Shown: positions 1-7,329 of the stretch, in pieces
How positions within the stretch are numbered: the first letter of the stretch is position 1
Layout: every line of letters starts with the position of its first letter
IMG/VR virus record: IMGVR_UViG_3300029953_000122
Location: 1-29,537 of that record
Reading direction: 5' to 3' (one strand)
DNA from: a virus
DNA: 29,537 bases
Program-made: the position numbers and the translations under genes
The notes under the pieces: generated by a model
Seen by the model: the letters and a program-made list of their open reading frames with translations, nothing else
Databases searched by the model: none
What the model was told of the DNA's origin: nothing

Positions 1-128
1 GAGATATGGATAAAGTGATATATGCCAAAGAAAATAATATAAAATTATTAATTATCCCATATACAGAAGAAAAGAATTTAGAAAGCTATATTACTAAACA
101 AATTGATATATTAAATATAGGAATATAA
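1..128 (+). CDS. C-terminal end of a zinc-ribbon homing endonuclease (partial)
   Basis: The window opens inside a reading frame (first full codon at 3) that ends with TAA at 126-128. The visible 41 residues include DMDKVIYAKENNIKLLIIPY followed by TEEKNLESYI. This is nearly the same as the last residues of the complete endonuclease at 26325-27392 (DLDKVQYAKENNIRLIIIPY, then TEEKNLEEYI), so the two are paralogues. That family carries Cys/His zinc ribbons followed by a PD-(D/E)XK-like (EDxHD/Vsr-type) nuclease domain, and the visible part is the end of the nuclease domain. The stop codon directly abuts the ATG of the DNA polymerase gene at 129, so the element sits immediately upstream of the polymerase. 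The rest of the gene lies outside the window, so whether it is intact is unknown. Confidence 0.8.
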   Translation, partial: DMDKVIYAKENNIKLLIIPYTEEKNLESYITKQIDILNIGI

Positions 129-1970
129 ATGACAGCAACTATAAACATAGCTATATTATGTAATGGTAATCCAGAAATAAAAGAAACAAAGCAAATACAA
201 TTACTAAATCAATTTATTCCTAGGCCCCCAAGTTGTGATATAAATGTAATTACTATTTGTACCCCTGAGTTTACTACAGATATAGCTGAACAAATAATAG
301 AATTTGATACTGATTTGATTATTCATTACGGTTTAGAGCTTGGATTATTTTTTAATGAGTTGGAGACTACTTCTTTAATAAACAATAAAAAAATAGATAT
401 TATTGTAGATAATCACAGTGTAAATTCTCTATTTTACACTGATAAATATATGTATAGCACCTTTTTTGATGTTATTAAAGCAAAAATAGAAGATATAGAC
501 TTAGTAAAAAGTAGGCCTAGTAAATTATTTGTAGCAAAAACTGAGGCTGATTTAATCTATTTAAGAGATAGGTGTTTTAAGGAACCGTTTGGAGCTGATA
601 CAGAAACAAGCTTCCTAAATGCCTTTATAAAATCTCCAGCTCCTAAATTACTATGTTATTCTCTAGCATGGCTATCTGATGAAGAAGAGGCATGGTGTAT
701 CCCTACTTCTGATGCTCTTATAGCATCTGGAAATTGTACATTTACTAAGGAAACTGTATTAAAATATACAGAACAGATATTCTTTGAATCTGAACAGGCC
801 CAGTTCTGGCATAATTTTGCTTATGATGGTCTTGTATTACATGAGTTATTTAATGGTAGAAAACCTAAAAATTTCATGGCTGATACTATGGTGCTTCTTA
901 CTTTATATCACCATGCTAATAAATCAGCAGCCCTAAAAGAAAATACACATTTAATTGGATTACCTGCCTATAAAGACCCAATTAAAGATTGGATTAAGGA
1001 ACAGGCTACAATTTTTTCAAAAAAGAAAAAAGAAACTAAGGGTAAAGCAGCAAAAGAGGCTCTTGGAGATAGAACCTATGGTTTTGAAGACGTTCCGCTA
1101 GACATCCTGGCTCCATATGCCTCCATGGATGCGTTAGCAGTTGTAAGGCTTGTAAATTTTCTTAAAAAGAATATGGATAGAACTTTATGGAGTTTCTACT
1201 ATAAGATTCCACATAAAGTTATTATAACGTCTAATGAATTGGCTTGTGAGGGATATACTATCTCTAGAGATAGATTTTTACAAGCTAAATTAGAGTATGA
1301 AAAACAAATTAAAGCTACTTATGCTGATAGTATAACACTTATTGATTCATACATAGATGATAAGGATACTTTTAACATAGCTTCCGGTAAACAATTAGGT
1401 AATATATTATTTAATAAAGATAAGTTAAATCTTCCAGTATTTAATAAAACAAAGAAAAAATCTCCATCAACTAATCAAAAAGCTCTTGATGATTTGATTC
1501 TGTTTCATCCATTTATTTTTAAGCTGTCCAAACTTAAAAAGCTACTTAAATTATACTCTACTTATTCTTATAGAGGGTATAGTGGTGTGTTGAATGAGGG
1601 TTCAAGAAGCTACAAACGTATAGGACATTGGACAATCAATGCCCAATATAGTCAAACTAATAGAACAGCAAGATTAGGCTCTACAAATTTTTCTGGGCAT
1701 AATGGAGAAAAACATAAGGGAGGACCTATACTAACTCTTCCATCACACGGTTCTATGGTTAAACAATATTTTTGTCCAAATAATGTAGCAGAGCAGGAAA
1801 ATATACTTTATGACAAAATTGTGGCAAAATTGTCAGATGCTGATAAATTAAAAATTAGCCAGGCTTTAACTTTTGATATCTCATTAACTATTAAACCATC
1901 TAAAAGTAAGAAAAAAACTAAAGAAGTTGGTGTGAATGAAGACAGTGATGAAGATGATTCAGACAGTTAA
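129..1970 (+). CDS. Family A DNA polymerase, N-terminal half (3'-5' exonuclease and start of polymerase domain)
   Basis: The 613-aa protein carries the proofreading exonuclease and the first part of a PolA-type polymerase for phage DNA replication. Exo I is D157-T-E159, Exo II is N229xxxD233 (HNFAYDG) and Exo III is Y330xxxD334. Residues 415-480 match the PolA thumb pattern (FNIASGKQLG, then SKLKKLLKLYSTYS). TNRTARLGSTN at 510-520 corresponds to the TGRLSSxxPNLQ region, and VKQYFCP at 544-550 corresponds to RQAFxxP. In PolA, motif A should follow within a few residues. Here the protein instead continues into about 60 unrelated residues ending in a Lys-rich then Asp/Ser-rich tail (603-613). 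Motifs A, B and C are in the gene at 3621-4925. The first ~130 residues are unassigned and no 5' nuclease domain is visible. AGGA at 119-122 precedes the ATG. Confidence 0.93.
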   Translation: MTATINIAILCNGNPEIKETKQIQLLNQFIPRPPSCDINVITICTPEFTTDIAEQIIEFDTDLIIHYGLELGLFFNELETTSLINNKKIDIIVDNHSVNSLFYTDKYMYSTFFDVIKAKIEDIDLVKSRPSKLFVAKTEADLIYLRDRCFKEPFGADTETSFLNAFIKSPAPKLLCYSLAWLSDEEEAWCIPTSDALIASGNCTFTKETVLKYTEQIFFESEQAQFWHNFAYDGLVLHELFNGRKPKNFMADTMVLLTLYHHANKSAALKENTHLIGLPAYKDPIKDWIKEQATIFSKKKKETKGKAAKEALGDRTYGFEDVPLDILAPYASMDALAVVRLVNFLKKNMDRTLWSFYYKIPHKVIITSNELACEGYTISRDRFLQAKLEYEKQIKATYADSITLIDSYIDDKDTFNIASGKQLGNILFNKDKLNLPVFNKTKKKSPSTNQKALDDLILFHPFIFKLSKLKKLLKLYSTYSYRGYSGVLNEGSRSYKRIGHWTINAQYSQTNRTARLGSTNFSGHNGEKHKGGPILTLPSHGSMVKQYFCPNNVAEQENILYDKIVAKLSDADKLKISQALTFDISLTIKPSKSKKKTKEVGVNEDSDEDDSDS

Positions 1971-2589
1971 TAAACAAAGTAATAAGTATTCAAATATACA
2001 GTATAATTTTATAGCTAATTCTTTTATTCCTGAAAGTGGATATTTAAATCATTTATTATTAAAATATAGTGCCTCTATTACAGCATCTTTATTGATAAAA
2101 GAAAAATTATTAAATGATTATAGATATGCTTCTGTTATGTTAGTATATAAGCAAGTAAAAAGTAAAGCCTCAAGAAAAAAAGCACCTGAGAATATGCTGT
2201 TTAGAGAAAATCTTAATAATGATATATTAGATTACTTAAAAGTGGCAGAAACTACACCCTTTACAGAGACTAAAATACTATTATTAAATGATACAGTATT
2301 AGATAAATCAGTAGGGGATAGTGGCTTACAGTGTTTATTTGTTTTTGAAAAGCATGATGGTTCTCATGAATTTGTATTAAGCCCTGGTGCTGGTATTAGG
2401 GCACTAACTAATATGATTGGTATGGGAATTTTTGAATGTGAAAACGTAGATGAAGTATTAGACAGTCTTATTATGGAGTTATCTGATTTATGTCTTACTC
2501 ACATAATACCTCCTTCTGGTATTACTTTAACTTCCAAATTAACAGAAGACATTAAAAGATATTTAGAATTTTATTTATATGGAAAATAA
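1936..2589 (+). CDS. Unknown 217-aa protein lying between the polymerase halves
   Basis: I do not recognise this protein. It starts 35 bases inside the end of the polymerase N-half gene, in another frame, so the two are probably translationally coupled. ATGs at 1936, 1948 and 1954 are all possible starts and none has a strong ribosome binding site. It looks soluble and mixed alpha/beta, with no signal peptide, membrane segment or obvious metal-binding cluster. A central stretch (LSPGAGIRALTNMIGMGIFE) is followed by a helical acidic C-terminal third. It is not a frame-shifted remnant of polymerase, because no PolA motif is present. Its position suggests it arrived with, or was trapped by, the event that split the polymerase. 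A role as a bridging or accessory subunit for the two halves is only a guess. Confidence 0.7.
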   Translation: MKTVMKMIQTVNKQSNKYSNIQYNFIANSFIPESGYLNHLLLKYSASITASLLIKEKLLNDYRYASVMLVYKQVKSKASRKKAPENMLFRENLNNDILDYLKVAETTPFTETKILLLNDTVLDKSVGDSGLQCLFVFEKHDGSHEFVLSPGAGIRALTNMIGMGIFECENVDEVLDSLIMELSDLCLTHIIPPSGITLTSKLTEDIKRYLEFYLYGK

Positions 2590-2627
2590 AGCATTAATAA
2601 CAAACTAACTTCAAAGGAGATAATACA

Positions 2628-2816
2628 ATGAAATATCAAATTGGTGCCATTATTAAGGACCCAGACAATTATACTACATGGGAAGTAATTAAAGCCGAAA
2701 TGAGACCAGACAAGGAACTTTACACAGTAAAACACATAATTAATGGTGTAATATCTAGTATGGGAGTTGAGTTTGATGGAACTGATAGGTGGATAGAATA
2801 TTATATTAAGATGTAA
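2628..2816 (+). CDS. Small 62-aa protein of unknown function
   Basis: This short gene has an excellent ribosome binding site (AAGGAGA at 2614-2620, seven bases before the ATG), which supports it being real. The product is small and probably beta-rich, with alternating hydrophobic residues (YQIGAIIKDP, YTVKHIINGVISSMGVEF), several Trp/Tyr and no cysteines. It does not resemble a known domain that I can name. It lies between the 217-aa gene and the LAGLIDADG endonuclease, inside the interval separating the two polymerase halves. Confidence 0.65.
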   Translation: MKYQIGAIIKDPDNYTTWEVIKAEMRPDKELYTVKHIINGVISSMGVEFDGTDRWIEYYIKM

Positions 2817-2826
2817 GAGAAAAGTA

Positions 2827-3639
2827 ATGGCAAAAGAACCTAATTGGTCAAAAGAAGACAATTTATTATTAAAAGAACATTATGAATTAGATACAGAAGA
2901 GAATCTTCAAAGGTTATTTCCTACAAGAACCTGGGTAGGAATTAAAGAACATGCGAAAAGCAAATTTAAAATAAAAAGATTAGTATCCAATAGAGTAAGA
3001 GTTGGAAATACTGCTACTTTATTGGAAGAAACATTGGAGGCTTATTATTGGATGGGCTTCTTATTAGCTGATGGCACATTTGATAAGAATGGAAGGCTAT
3101 CTTTAACTTTATCCGAAAAAGATAAAGACCAAGCATATAAATTTGCCTCCTTTATAGAAATGAAAAAAGAAAATGTAAGAGCATATACAAGAAAAACTAA
3201 TTATAGCAGTTCTTCTACCCATTATCAAGTATCAAGTATGGTAGGATATTATGGTCAACAAATAAGAGAGAAATTTGATTTAAAGTTGAATAAAACGGAA
3301 AATCCTCCAGACCTAAGTAAGATACTTAACAATACAACCAAAGATAATTTTTTAGCTTTAATAATTGGCTTTATTGATGGAGATGGGTCAATAATTTATT
3401 CCAATAAAAAAGTAAATACAAATATAAAAATAGAAATACACTCCTCATGGTTACTGAATTTATCCCTAATAGAAAAAGTTATTTATTCCTATTTTTTAGA
3501 AGTTGGACCTAACTCTTCAAAAATAAATAGAAATGGATATGCTTCACTGTATATATCAAGAACTTCCATAGTTAAAAAATTAAAAGAATTCAGTAAAAAT
3601 CTACCGAGGTTAGAAAGAAAATGGCAGAAGATAACCTAA
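2827..3639 (+). CDS. LAGLIDADG homing endonuclease with N-terminal Myb/SANT-like region
   Basis: This 270-aa protein is a site-specific homing endonuclease. It has two LAGLIDADG motifs about 104 residues apart: GFLLADG (77-83, acidic residue D82) and GFIDGDG (181-187, acidic residue D186). A monomeric two-motif enzyme places one acidic residue from each motif in the active site. The first ~50 residues (NWSKEDNLLLKEHY, then FPTRTWVGIKEHA) resemble a Myb/SANT-type helix-turn-helix, common as an extra DNA-binding module in phage homing endonucleases. The gene lies between the two halves of the family A polymerase and its last 19 bases overlap the start of the C-half. Both motifs are intact, so the enzyme could be active. 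The likely target is a polymerase gene lacking the insert. Confidence 0.9.
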   Translation: MAKEPNWSKEDNLLLKEHYELDTEENLQRLFPTRTWVGIKEHAKSKFKIKRLVSNRVRVGNTATLLEETLEAYYWMGFLLADGTFDKNGRLSLTLSEKDKDQAYKFASFIEMKKENVRAYTRKTNYSSSSTHYQVSSMVGYYGQQIREKFDLKLNKTENPPDLSKILNNTTKDNFLALIIGFIDGDGSIIYSNKKVNTNIKIEIHSSWLLNLSLIEKVIYSYFLEVGPNSSKINRNGYASLYISRTSIVKKLKEFSKNLPRLERKWQKIT

Positions 3640-4925
3640 TTCAAAAGTTAAATAAATTATCATTTAATAGTTTAGATAAGTTAGGAATTGATTGGAGAAG
3701 TGTAGTTAGCTCTAATCCAGATTTACAAGCTGATTATACTTCTTTATTAACTCTTAAAAAAGACTGGATTATAATTAACATCGACTATAGTCAACTTGAG
3801 GCATATATGCTAGCCTCGTTATCTGGTGATGATAAGCTTATTAAGGCTGTTAATTCTGGACTTGACCTACATAAAGTTAACACTGAAAACTTATATCACC
3901 TTAATTATTCTGAAATAGAAACAAATCTTAATAATGCCAAAACACCAGAAGAAACTAGAGTAGCACAAGCTATTATGGAAGATTTTAAAGCTAAACGAAA
4001 AGCAACAAAATCCTTTACGTTTAGTATTAGTTATGGAGCTGGTAAAGAAAAAATAAGTATGGATTTAAGAATTCCAGCGCAAGATGCTGATAAACTTCTT
4101 AAAAATTTCTATGCCACATATCCAAAAATTAGAGCTTGGCAAGGAAGAACTTTGTTAAAAGCAGTAAAGGAAGGATATTTAGAAACACCTTTTGGAAGAA
4201 GAAGAGCCACTCCAAAAATTTATGGAAGACATGAAGCATACAAGGCATTTATTGAAGAAGACTATAAAACTATACAAAAGTTAAAAACTGATAAAGAATA
4301 TTGGTCATTAAGAGAAGAATTTAAGCAAATTTTGAATACTAACATTCAAAGTAGTGCTACTGACATGTGTAGTTTGGCTGCTTGTAAATTTAAAAACTGG
4401 TTAAAGACTTCTGATAAACGGGCTGAGTTATACTTCTGGGTACACGATAGTATTGTATTGGCTTGCCATGTTGATGATTCTGTGGAAGTAATAGAAAAAT
4501 TACGAGATTTTATGGAAAATCAAGTAAAATATCCTAATGACCCAGTTAATTATAGAACATCATTAGAGGTTGGTTATAATTATGAGTGGGTAACTGAAAT
4601 TAAACGTGATGATTGGATTAAGACATCAGATAAGAAAGCTTTATTACTTGCTAAATTAGACGAAAGTTTAGATGAGGATTTAAATAAATCTTTCAAAATG
4701 ATAATTAAAAGTACTCAAAGCGATATGACAAACTTTGAAGCCTATATTAAAACAGTTAAAATGTCTAAGGAAGATTATTTTAATAGCCTTGTTGAGAAGT
4801 TAGGTATTGAAGGTATAACAAGTCCAGAAGAGTATATGATTGCGCTTAATAACTGTTCCCCTGAGGAATATGAACAAAGTATGGGATTTGATATAGAAGG
4901 AGAAACAGGAGATGAAGAAGTCTAA
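3621..4925 (+). CDS. Family A DNA polymerase, C-terminal half (palm/fingers catalytic core)
   Basis: This 434-aa protein holds all three catalytic polymerase motifs. Motif A is DYSQLE at 55-60 (metal ligand D55). Motif B is R126xxxK130xxxF134xxxY138G, matching E. coli Pol I R754/K758/F762/Y766. Motif C is VHDS at 274-277 (metal ligand D276), where Ser replaces the usual Glu of HDE. NIQSSATD at 241-248 matches the PolA QxxAxD helix. Residues 1-47 are not PolA-like, and DWIIINIDYSQLE (48-60) picks up exactly where the N-half leaves off. About 100 extra acidic residues follow the normal polymerase end. The ATG lies inside the endonuclease gene, with GAGG at 3606-3609, and no other ATG precedes motif A. 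The protein has no exonuclease, so it must work with the N-half or as a non-proofreading core. Confidence 0.93.
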   Translation: MAEDNLIQKLNKLSFNSLDKLGIDWRSVVSSNPDLQADYTSLLTLKKDWIIINIDYSQLEAYMLASLSGDDKLIKAVNSGLDLHKVNTENLYHLNYSEIETNLNNAKTPEETRVAQAIMEDFKAKRKATKSFTFSISYGAGKEKISMDLRIPAQDADKLLKNFYATYPKIRAWQGRTLLKAVKEGYLETPFGRRRATPKIYGRHEAYKAFIEEDYKTIQKLKTDKEYWSLREEFKQILNTNIQSSATDMCSLAACKFKNWLKTSDKRAELYFWVHDSIVLACHVDDSVEVIEKLRDFMENQVKYPNDPVNYRTSLEVGYNYEWVTEIKRDDWIKTSDKKALLLAKLDESLDEDLNKSFKMIIKSTQSDMTNFEAYIKTVKMSKEDYFNSLVEKLGIEGITSPEEYMIALNNCSPEEYEQSMGFDIEGETGDEEV

Positions 4926-5211
4926 TCCTAAACAATATAAGATATTACATATAGTATCTGGTAATTATTGTATATTAGCACCTCTTGATAGAACTGTTAA
5001 TTACTTTGTATTAGATTTTGAAGGTACTCATAGACCCTGGATTGACATACAAAAATCAACAGACAAAAAACTTTGGGAATGGTTTTGGAATAATCCTGGA
5101 AGTTTGGAATTAGCCTCTTACCTATGTGGTGAATATGAATATGAGACTCGTAGTTCACATTTTATAACTGAACACATGACCAAAGATGAATTTGAATTGG
5201 TAGCTATATAA
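4912..5211 (+). CDS. Unknown 99-aa protein, paralogue of the gene at 6270
   Basis: The function is not recognised. The gene starts 14 bases before the polymerase C-half ends, with AAGGAG at 4897-4902, so the two are coupled. The N-terminus (YKILHIVSGNYC) closely matches RILHILSGTLC of the 88-aa protein at 6270-6536. Both also share a mid-protein Trp-rich stretch (PWIDI with KLWEWFW, against PFINI with EQLWNK) and an ending of the type DEFELVAI/NEFTLI. They therefore form a small paralogous phage family. It is probably a compact mixed alpha/beta soluble protein, with no membrane segment. Confidence 0.75.
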   Translation: MKKSNPKQYKILHIVSGNYCILAPLDRTVNYFVLDFEGTHRPWIDIQKSTDKKLWEWFWNNPGSLELASYLCGEYEYETRSSHFITEHMTKDEFELVAI

Positions 5212-5636
5212 TGTTTGAGGAATATGAGTCTGTTATTAAGCAATCAATAACTAATGAAAAAGCAGATAAGTTTTTGTCAAAGAATTACTACAAGATTTTT
5301 CATTTATTAAGTAGTGAGATTCTTTATAAAGAGCTACTTGTGCCCCATAATATCTTTAAATTAGATAGCAAGCAATGTTATGAAGGAAGAATTCTTGGAA
5401 AACCTATGGGATGGTATTTATCCTGGAAACAGTATTCCTGTCCTTTAGTTCTTCCTTTACATTGCTGTAAGGGGTTTGTTCATACTAATATAGCTAATGG
5501 GTCGTTAGGTAAAAGGTATCCAGAATGTACCTTTAATGAATTTGATTATATTCCAGTAAGTAAAGAAGAAGCTATAATAGCCTATGGATTAAATATTCCA
5601 CTTAGCTACTATAAAAAAATATTAAAAAATGAATAA
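5211..5636 (+). CDS. Unknown 141-aa protein
   Basis: The ATG shares one base with the previous stop (TAATG), a classical translational coupling arrangement with no strong ribosome binding site of its own. I do not recognise a family. The protein is rich in aromatic residues and has a Cys cluster (CPLVLPLHCCKGF, around residues 82-94) that could bind a metal. Near the N-terminus YKIFHLLSSE faintly echoes the KILHIVSG start of the preceding protein, but the similarity is too weak to call homology. It probably belongs to the same operon as the neighbouring small genes. Confidence 0.7.
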   Translation: MFEEYESVIKQSITNEKADKFLSKNYYKIFHLLSSEILYKELLVPHNIFKLDSKQCYEGRILGKPMGWYLSWKQYSCPLVLPLHCCKGFVHTNIANGSLGKRYPECTFNEFDYIPVSKEEAIIAYGLNIPLSYYKKILKNE

Positions 5637-5659
5637 TGTTTATATAGGAGAAAAACTAA

Positions 5660-6268
5660 ATGAAAATTAATTTAAGTAAGGGAAATACTAAACTTGGTAA
5701 AATTTTATCTTTTAGTATTTCAGCATTAAAATCCTGTCCTACAAAAACTTCATGGTGCGAAAAACACTGTTATGCTAAAAGACTTGAAAATCAATATCCA
5801 AATGTTAAACAAGCATACAATGATAACTTTAATGCTATTACAGATAAAACCTTTACAACAGATATGGTAACTGAAATTAAGAAATATAATAAATCTAATA
5901 TATTTAGATTACATGTTAGTGGAGATATGCTTAATGTGGCATATATTTATAAATGGATAAGTATTGCTAAACAATTACCTAATATTACATTCTATGGTTA
6001 TACAAGAGCTTGGGAAGATACTAACTTACTTCCACATCTAGGTATTTTAAATAAGCAACCAAATGTAGTATTATTTGCTAGTACTGATATAACTACAACT
6101 AAGAATACACCAAAAACATTTAGAGTTGCCTATGCTGGAGATAATAAACCAACTAATATACAATCAACAACATGTCCTCAACAAACTAATAAAGTTGATA
6201 CATGTCTTGACTGTAAATTATGTTTTACTAAAAAAGCTAAAACTAATATTTATTTTAGGACACACTAA
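5660..6268 (+). CDS. Gp88-family phage protein (cysteine-rich, CYA and HVSGD motifs)
   Basis: The 202-aa protein matches the layout I know from the phage Gp88 family. It has an N-terminal GNTKLGK segment (8-14), then C26, C33 and C37 (SCPTKTSWCEKHCYA), a central FRLHVSGD (82-89) followed by FYGYTRAW (111-118), and a C-terminal cysteine group C172, C182, C185, C188 (CLDCKLC). The conserved Cys and the His85/Asp89 pair suggest bound metal or an Fe-S cluster, but the biochemical role of the family is not established to my knowledge. AGGAG (5647-5651) supports the ATG at 5660. The next small gene begins one base after the stop. The family assignment is from memory of the motif pattern. Confidence 0.75.
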   Translation: MKINLSKGNTKLGKILSFSISALKSCPTKTSWCEKHCYAKRLENQYPNVKQAYNDNFNAITDKTFTTDMVTEIKKYNKSNIFRLHVSGDMLNVAYIYKWISIAKQLPNITFYGYTRAWEDTNLLPHLGILNKQPNVVLFASTDITTTKNTPKTFRVAYAGDNKPTNIQSTTCPQQTNKVDTCLDCKLCFTKKAKTNIYFRTH

Positions 6269-6269
6269 T

Positions 6270-6536
6270 ATGAGAATTTTACATATCCTATCTGGAACTT
6301 TGTGTTCTTATGTAATATATTCTAATAATGCTGTAATATCTATTTCAGGCTTTAATCCTCCTTTTATAAATATTACAGAAAAAGAATATGAGCAACTTTG
6401 GAATAAAAATTATGTTATAATATTTGGATTAGATGACCAACGACCTAGTGATATAAAAATATATGGTAAATATCCAGATAAATATATAATAAATAAAGGA
6501 ATTGAAATATTACCAAATGAATTTACTTTAATATAA
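6270..6536 (+). CDS. Unknown 88-aa protein, paralogue of the gene at 4912
   Basis: I place the start at ATG 6270, one base after the Gp88-family stop. A longer open frame runs back to 6126 but lies within the Gp88 gene, and only the shorter form aligns with its paralogue. The opening RILHILSGTLC matches KILHIVSGNYC of the 99-aa protein at 4912-5211, and both end with a (D/N)EF-containing hydrophobic tail. AGGA at 6257-6260 may serve as ribosome binding site. The function is unknown. The pair flanks the 141-aa and Gp88-family genes, suggesting a local duplication. Confidence 0.7.
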   Translation: MRILHILSGTLCSYVIYSNNAVISISGFNPPFINITEKEYEQLWNKNYVIIFGLDDQRPSDIKIYGKYPDKYIINKGIEILPNEFTLI

Positions 6537-6543
6537 GGAATCT

Positions 6544-7329
6544 ATGGAGTATAGTGAACAAGATAAAAAATTACGATTGGAATATCTTACTAACAAATTA
6601 AAACTCTCTAATAGGGAGCAGGGGGAGAAACAAGAGCTAATTAGATTATTAACTCCTAAGAATACCAAACTGAATAATAAAAAAGACTATAAAAATATAG
6701 AACAATATTTTGATGTAGTAGAAAGTAGTGTAAATAAAATATATAATGAAGCTAGACGTTCTGGTTCTAAGGCCATACAACCAGAATTAAGAGATGAATT
6801 AAAACAAATAGGTATGGTAAGTCTATTAGAAACATATAATAACTTTGACACATCAAAAGATTGTTCGTTTAGAACATATGCTTGGTATAGAGTTAGAGGA
6901 GCCTTATTGGATTATTTACGAAGTCAAGATACTGTATCAAGAAGCACTAGAGCTGCCTTAAAACTAATAAAACATGATGATACTACTAATACCTTTAGCT
7001 CTGATGTATTAACTCAGAAACAAGTTGATATAGCAGTAAAAAAAAGTACAATAGTTAGTCAATTTTCAATGTTAAATGAAGATTCCTCTGTGGCAACTAT
7101 AGCAGATTTTGAAGATACTACAGATAGATATCTAAATATAGAGGATAAAGAAACATTAAAAAGTCTATTAAAGGCATGTCCATTAACTGAAAGAGAAAAA
7201 GCTATAATTGATGGACACTATTTCAAAGACAAAAGATTATATGATATAGGAAGAGAATTAGGGATTACAGAGAGCAGAATAAGTCAATTACATAAAGAAA
7301 CATTAAATAAGCTGGCCAAATATGTCTAA
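6544..7329 (+). CDS. Phage-encoded sigma factor of the FliA/SigD (sigma-28) type
   Basis: The 261-aa protein is a sigma-70-family factor that should redirect host RNA polymerase to phage promoters. Residues 84-136 are region 2, with DELKQIGMVSLLETYNNFD and SFRTYAWYRVRGALLDYLRS followed by SRSTR. These match the FliA/WhiG/SigD pattern (DLIQxGxxGLLEAxxRYD, FxTYAxxRIRGAMLDELR, VPRSxR). Residues 213-258 are region 4 (PLTEREKAIIDGHY, DIGRELGITESRISQLHKE), with the typical SESRVCQLH-like recognition helix. The middle (140-200, region 3) is poorly conserved, and the first ~50 residues are a charged extension. AAGGA at 6535-6539 is only four bases from the ATG. Two sigma-28-like promoters on the opposite strand (14249-14274, 27412-27438) are candidate targets, pointing to control of late genes. 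Confidence 0.9.
   Translation: MEYSEQDKKLRLEYLTNKLKLSNREQGEKQELIRLLTPKNTKLNNKKDYKNIEQYFDVVESSVNKIYNEARRSGSKAIQPELRDELKQIGMVSLLETYNNFDTSKDCSFRTYAWYRVRGALLDYLRSQDTVSRSTRAALKLIKHDDTTNTFSSDVLTQKQVDIAVKKSTIVSQFSMLNEDSSVATIADFEDTTDRYLNIEDKETLKSLLKACPLTEREKAIIDGHYFKDKRLYDIGRELGITESRISQLHKETLNKLAKYV

Noticed and set aside
2571-2861. 96-aa open frame on the - strand
   Set aside because: It is antisense to the 62-aa gene, which has a strong ribosome binding site, and its sequence is hydrophobic low-complexity typical of a shadow frame.
1780-3770. A group I intron or (split) intein explaining the interrupted polymerase
   Set aside because: No intein ends (Cys/Ser start, His-Asn before Ser/Thr/Cys) occur at the break, and the break contains separate genes with their own starts. 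I cannot recognise a group I core in the interval by eye. An RNA splice test would decide.
6126-6269. Longer 136-aa version of the small gene ending at 6536
   Set aside because: The extra N-terminal part lies inside the Gp88 gene in another frame. Only the form starting at 6270 aligns with its paralogue.
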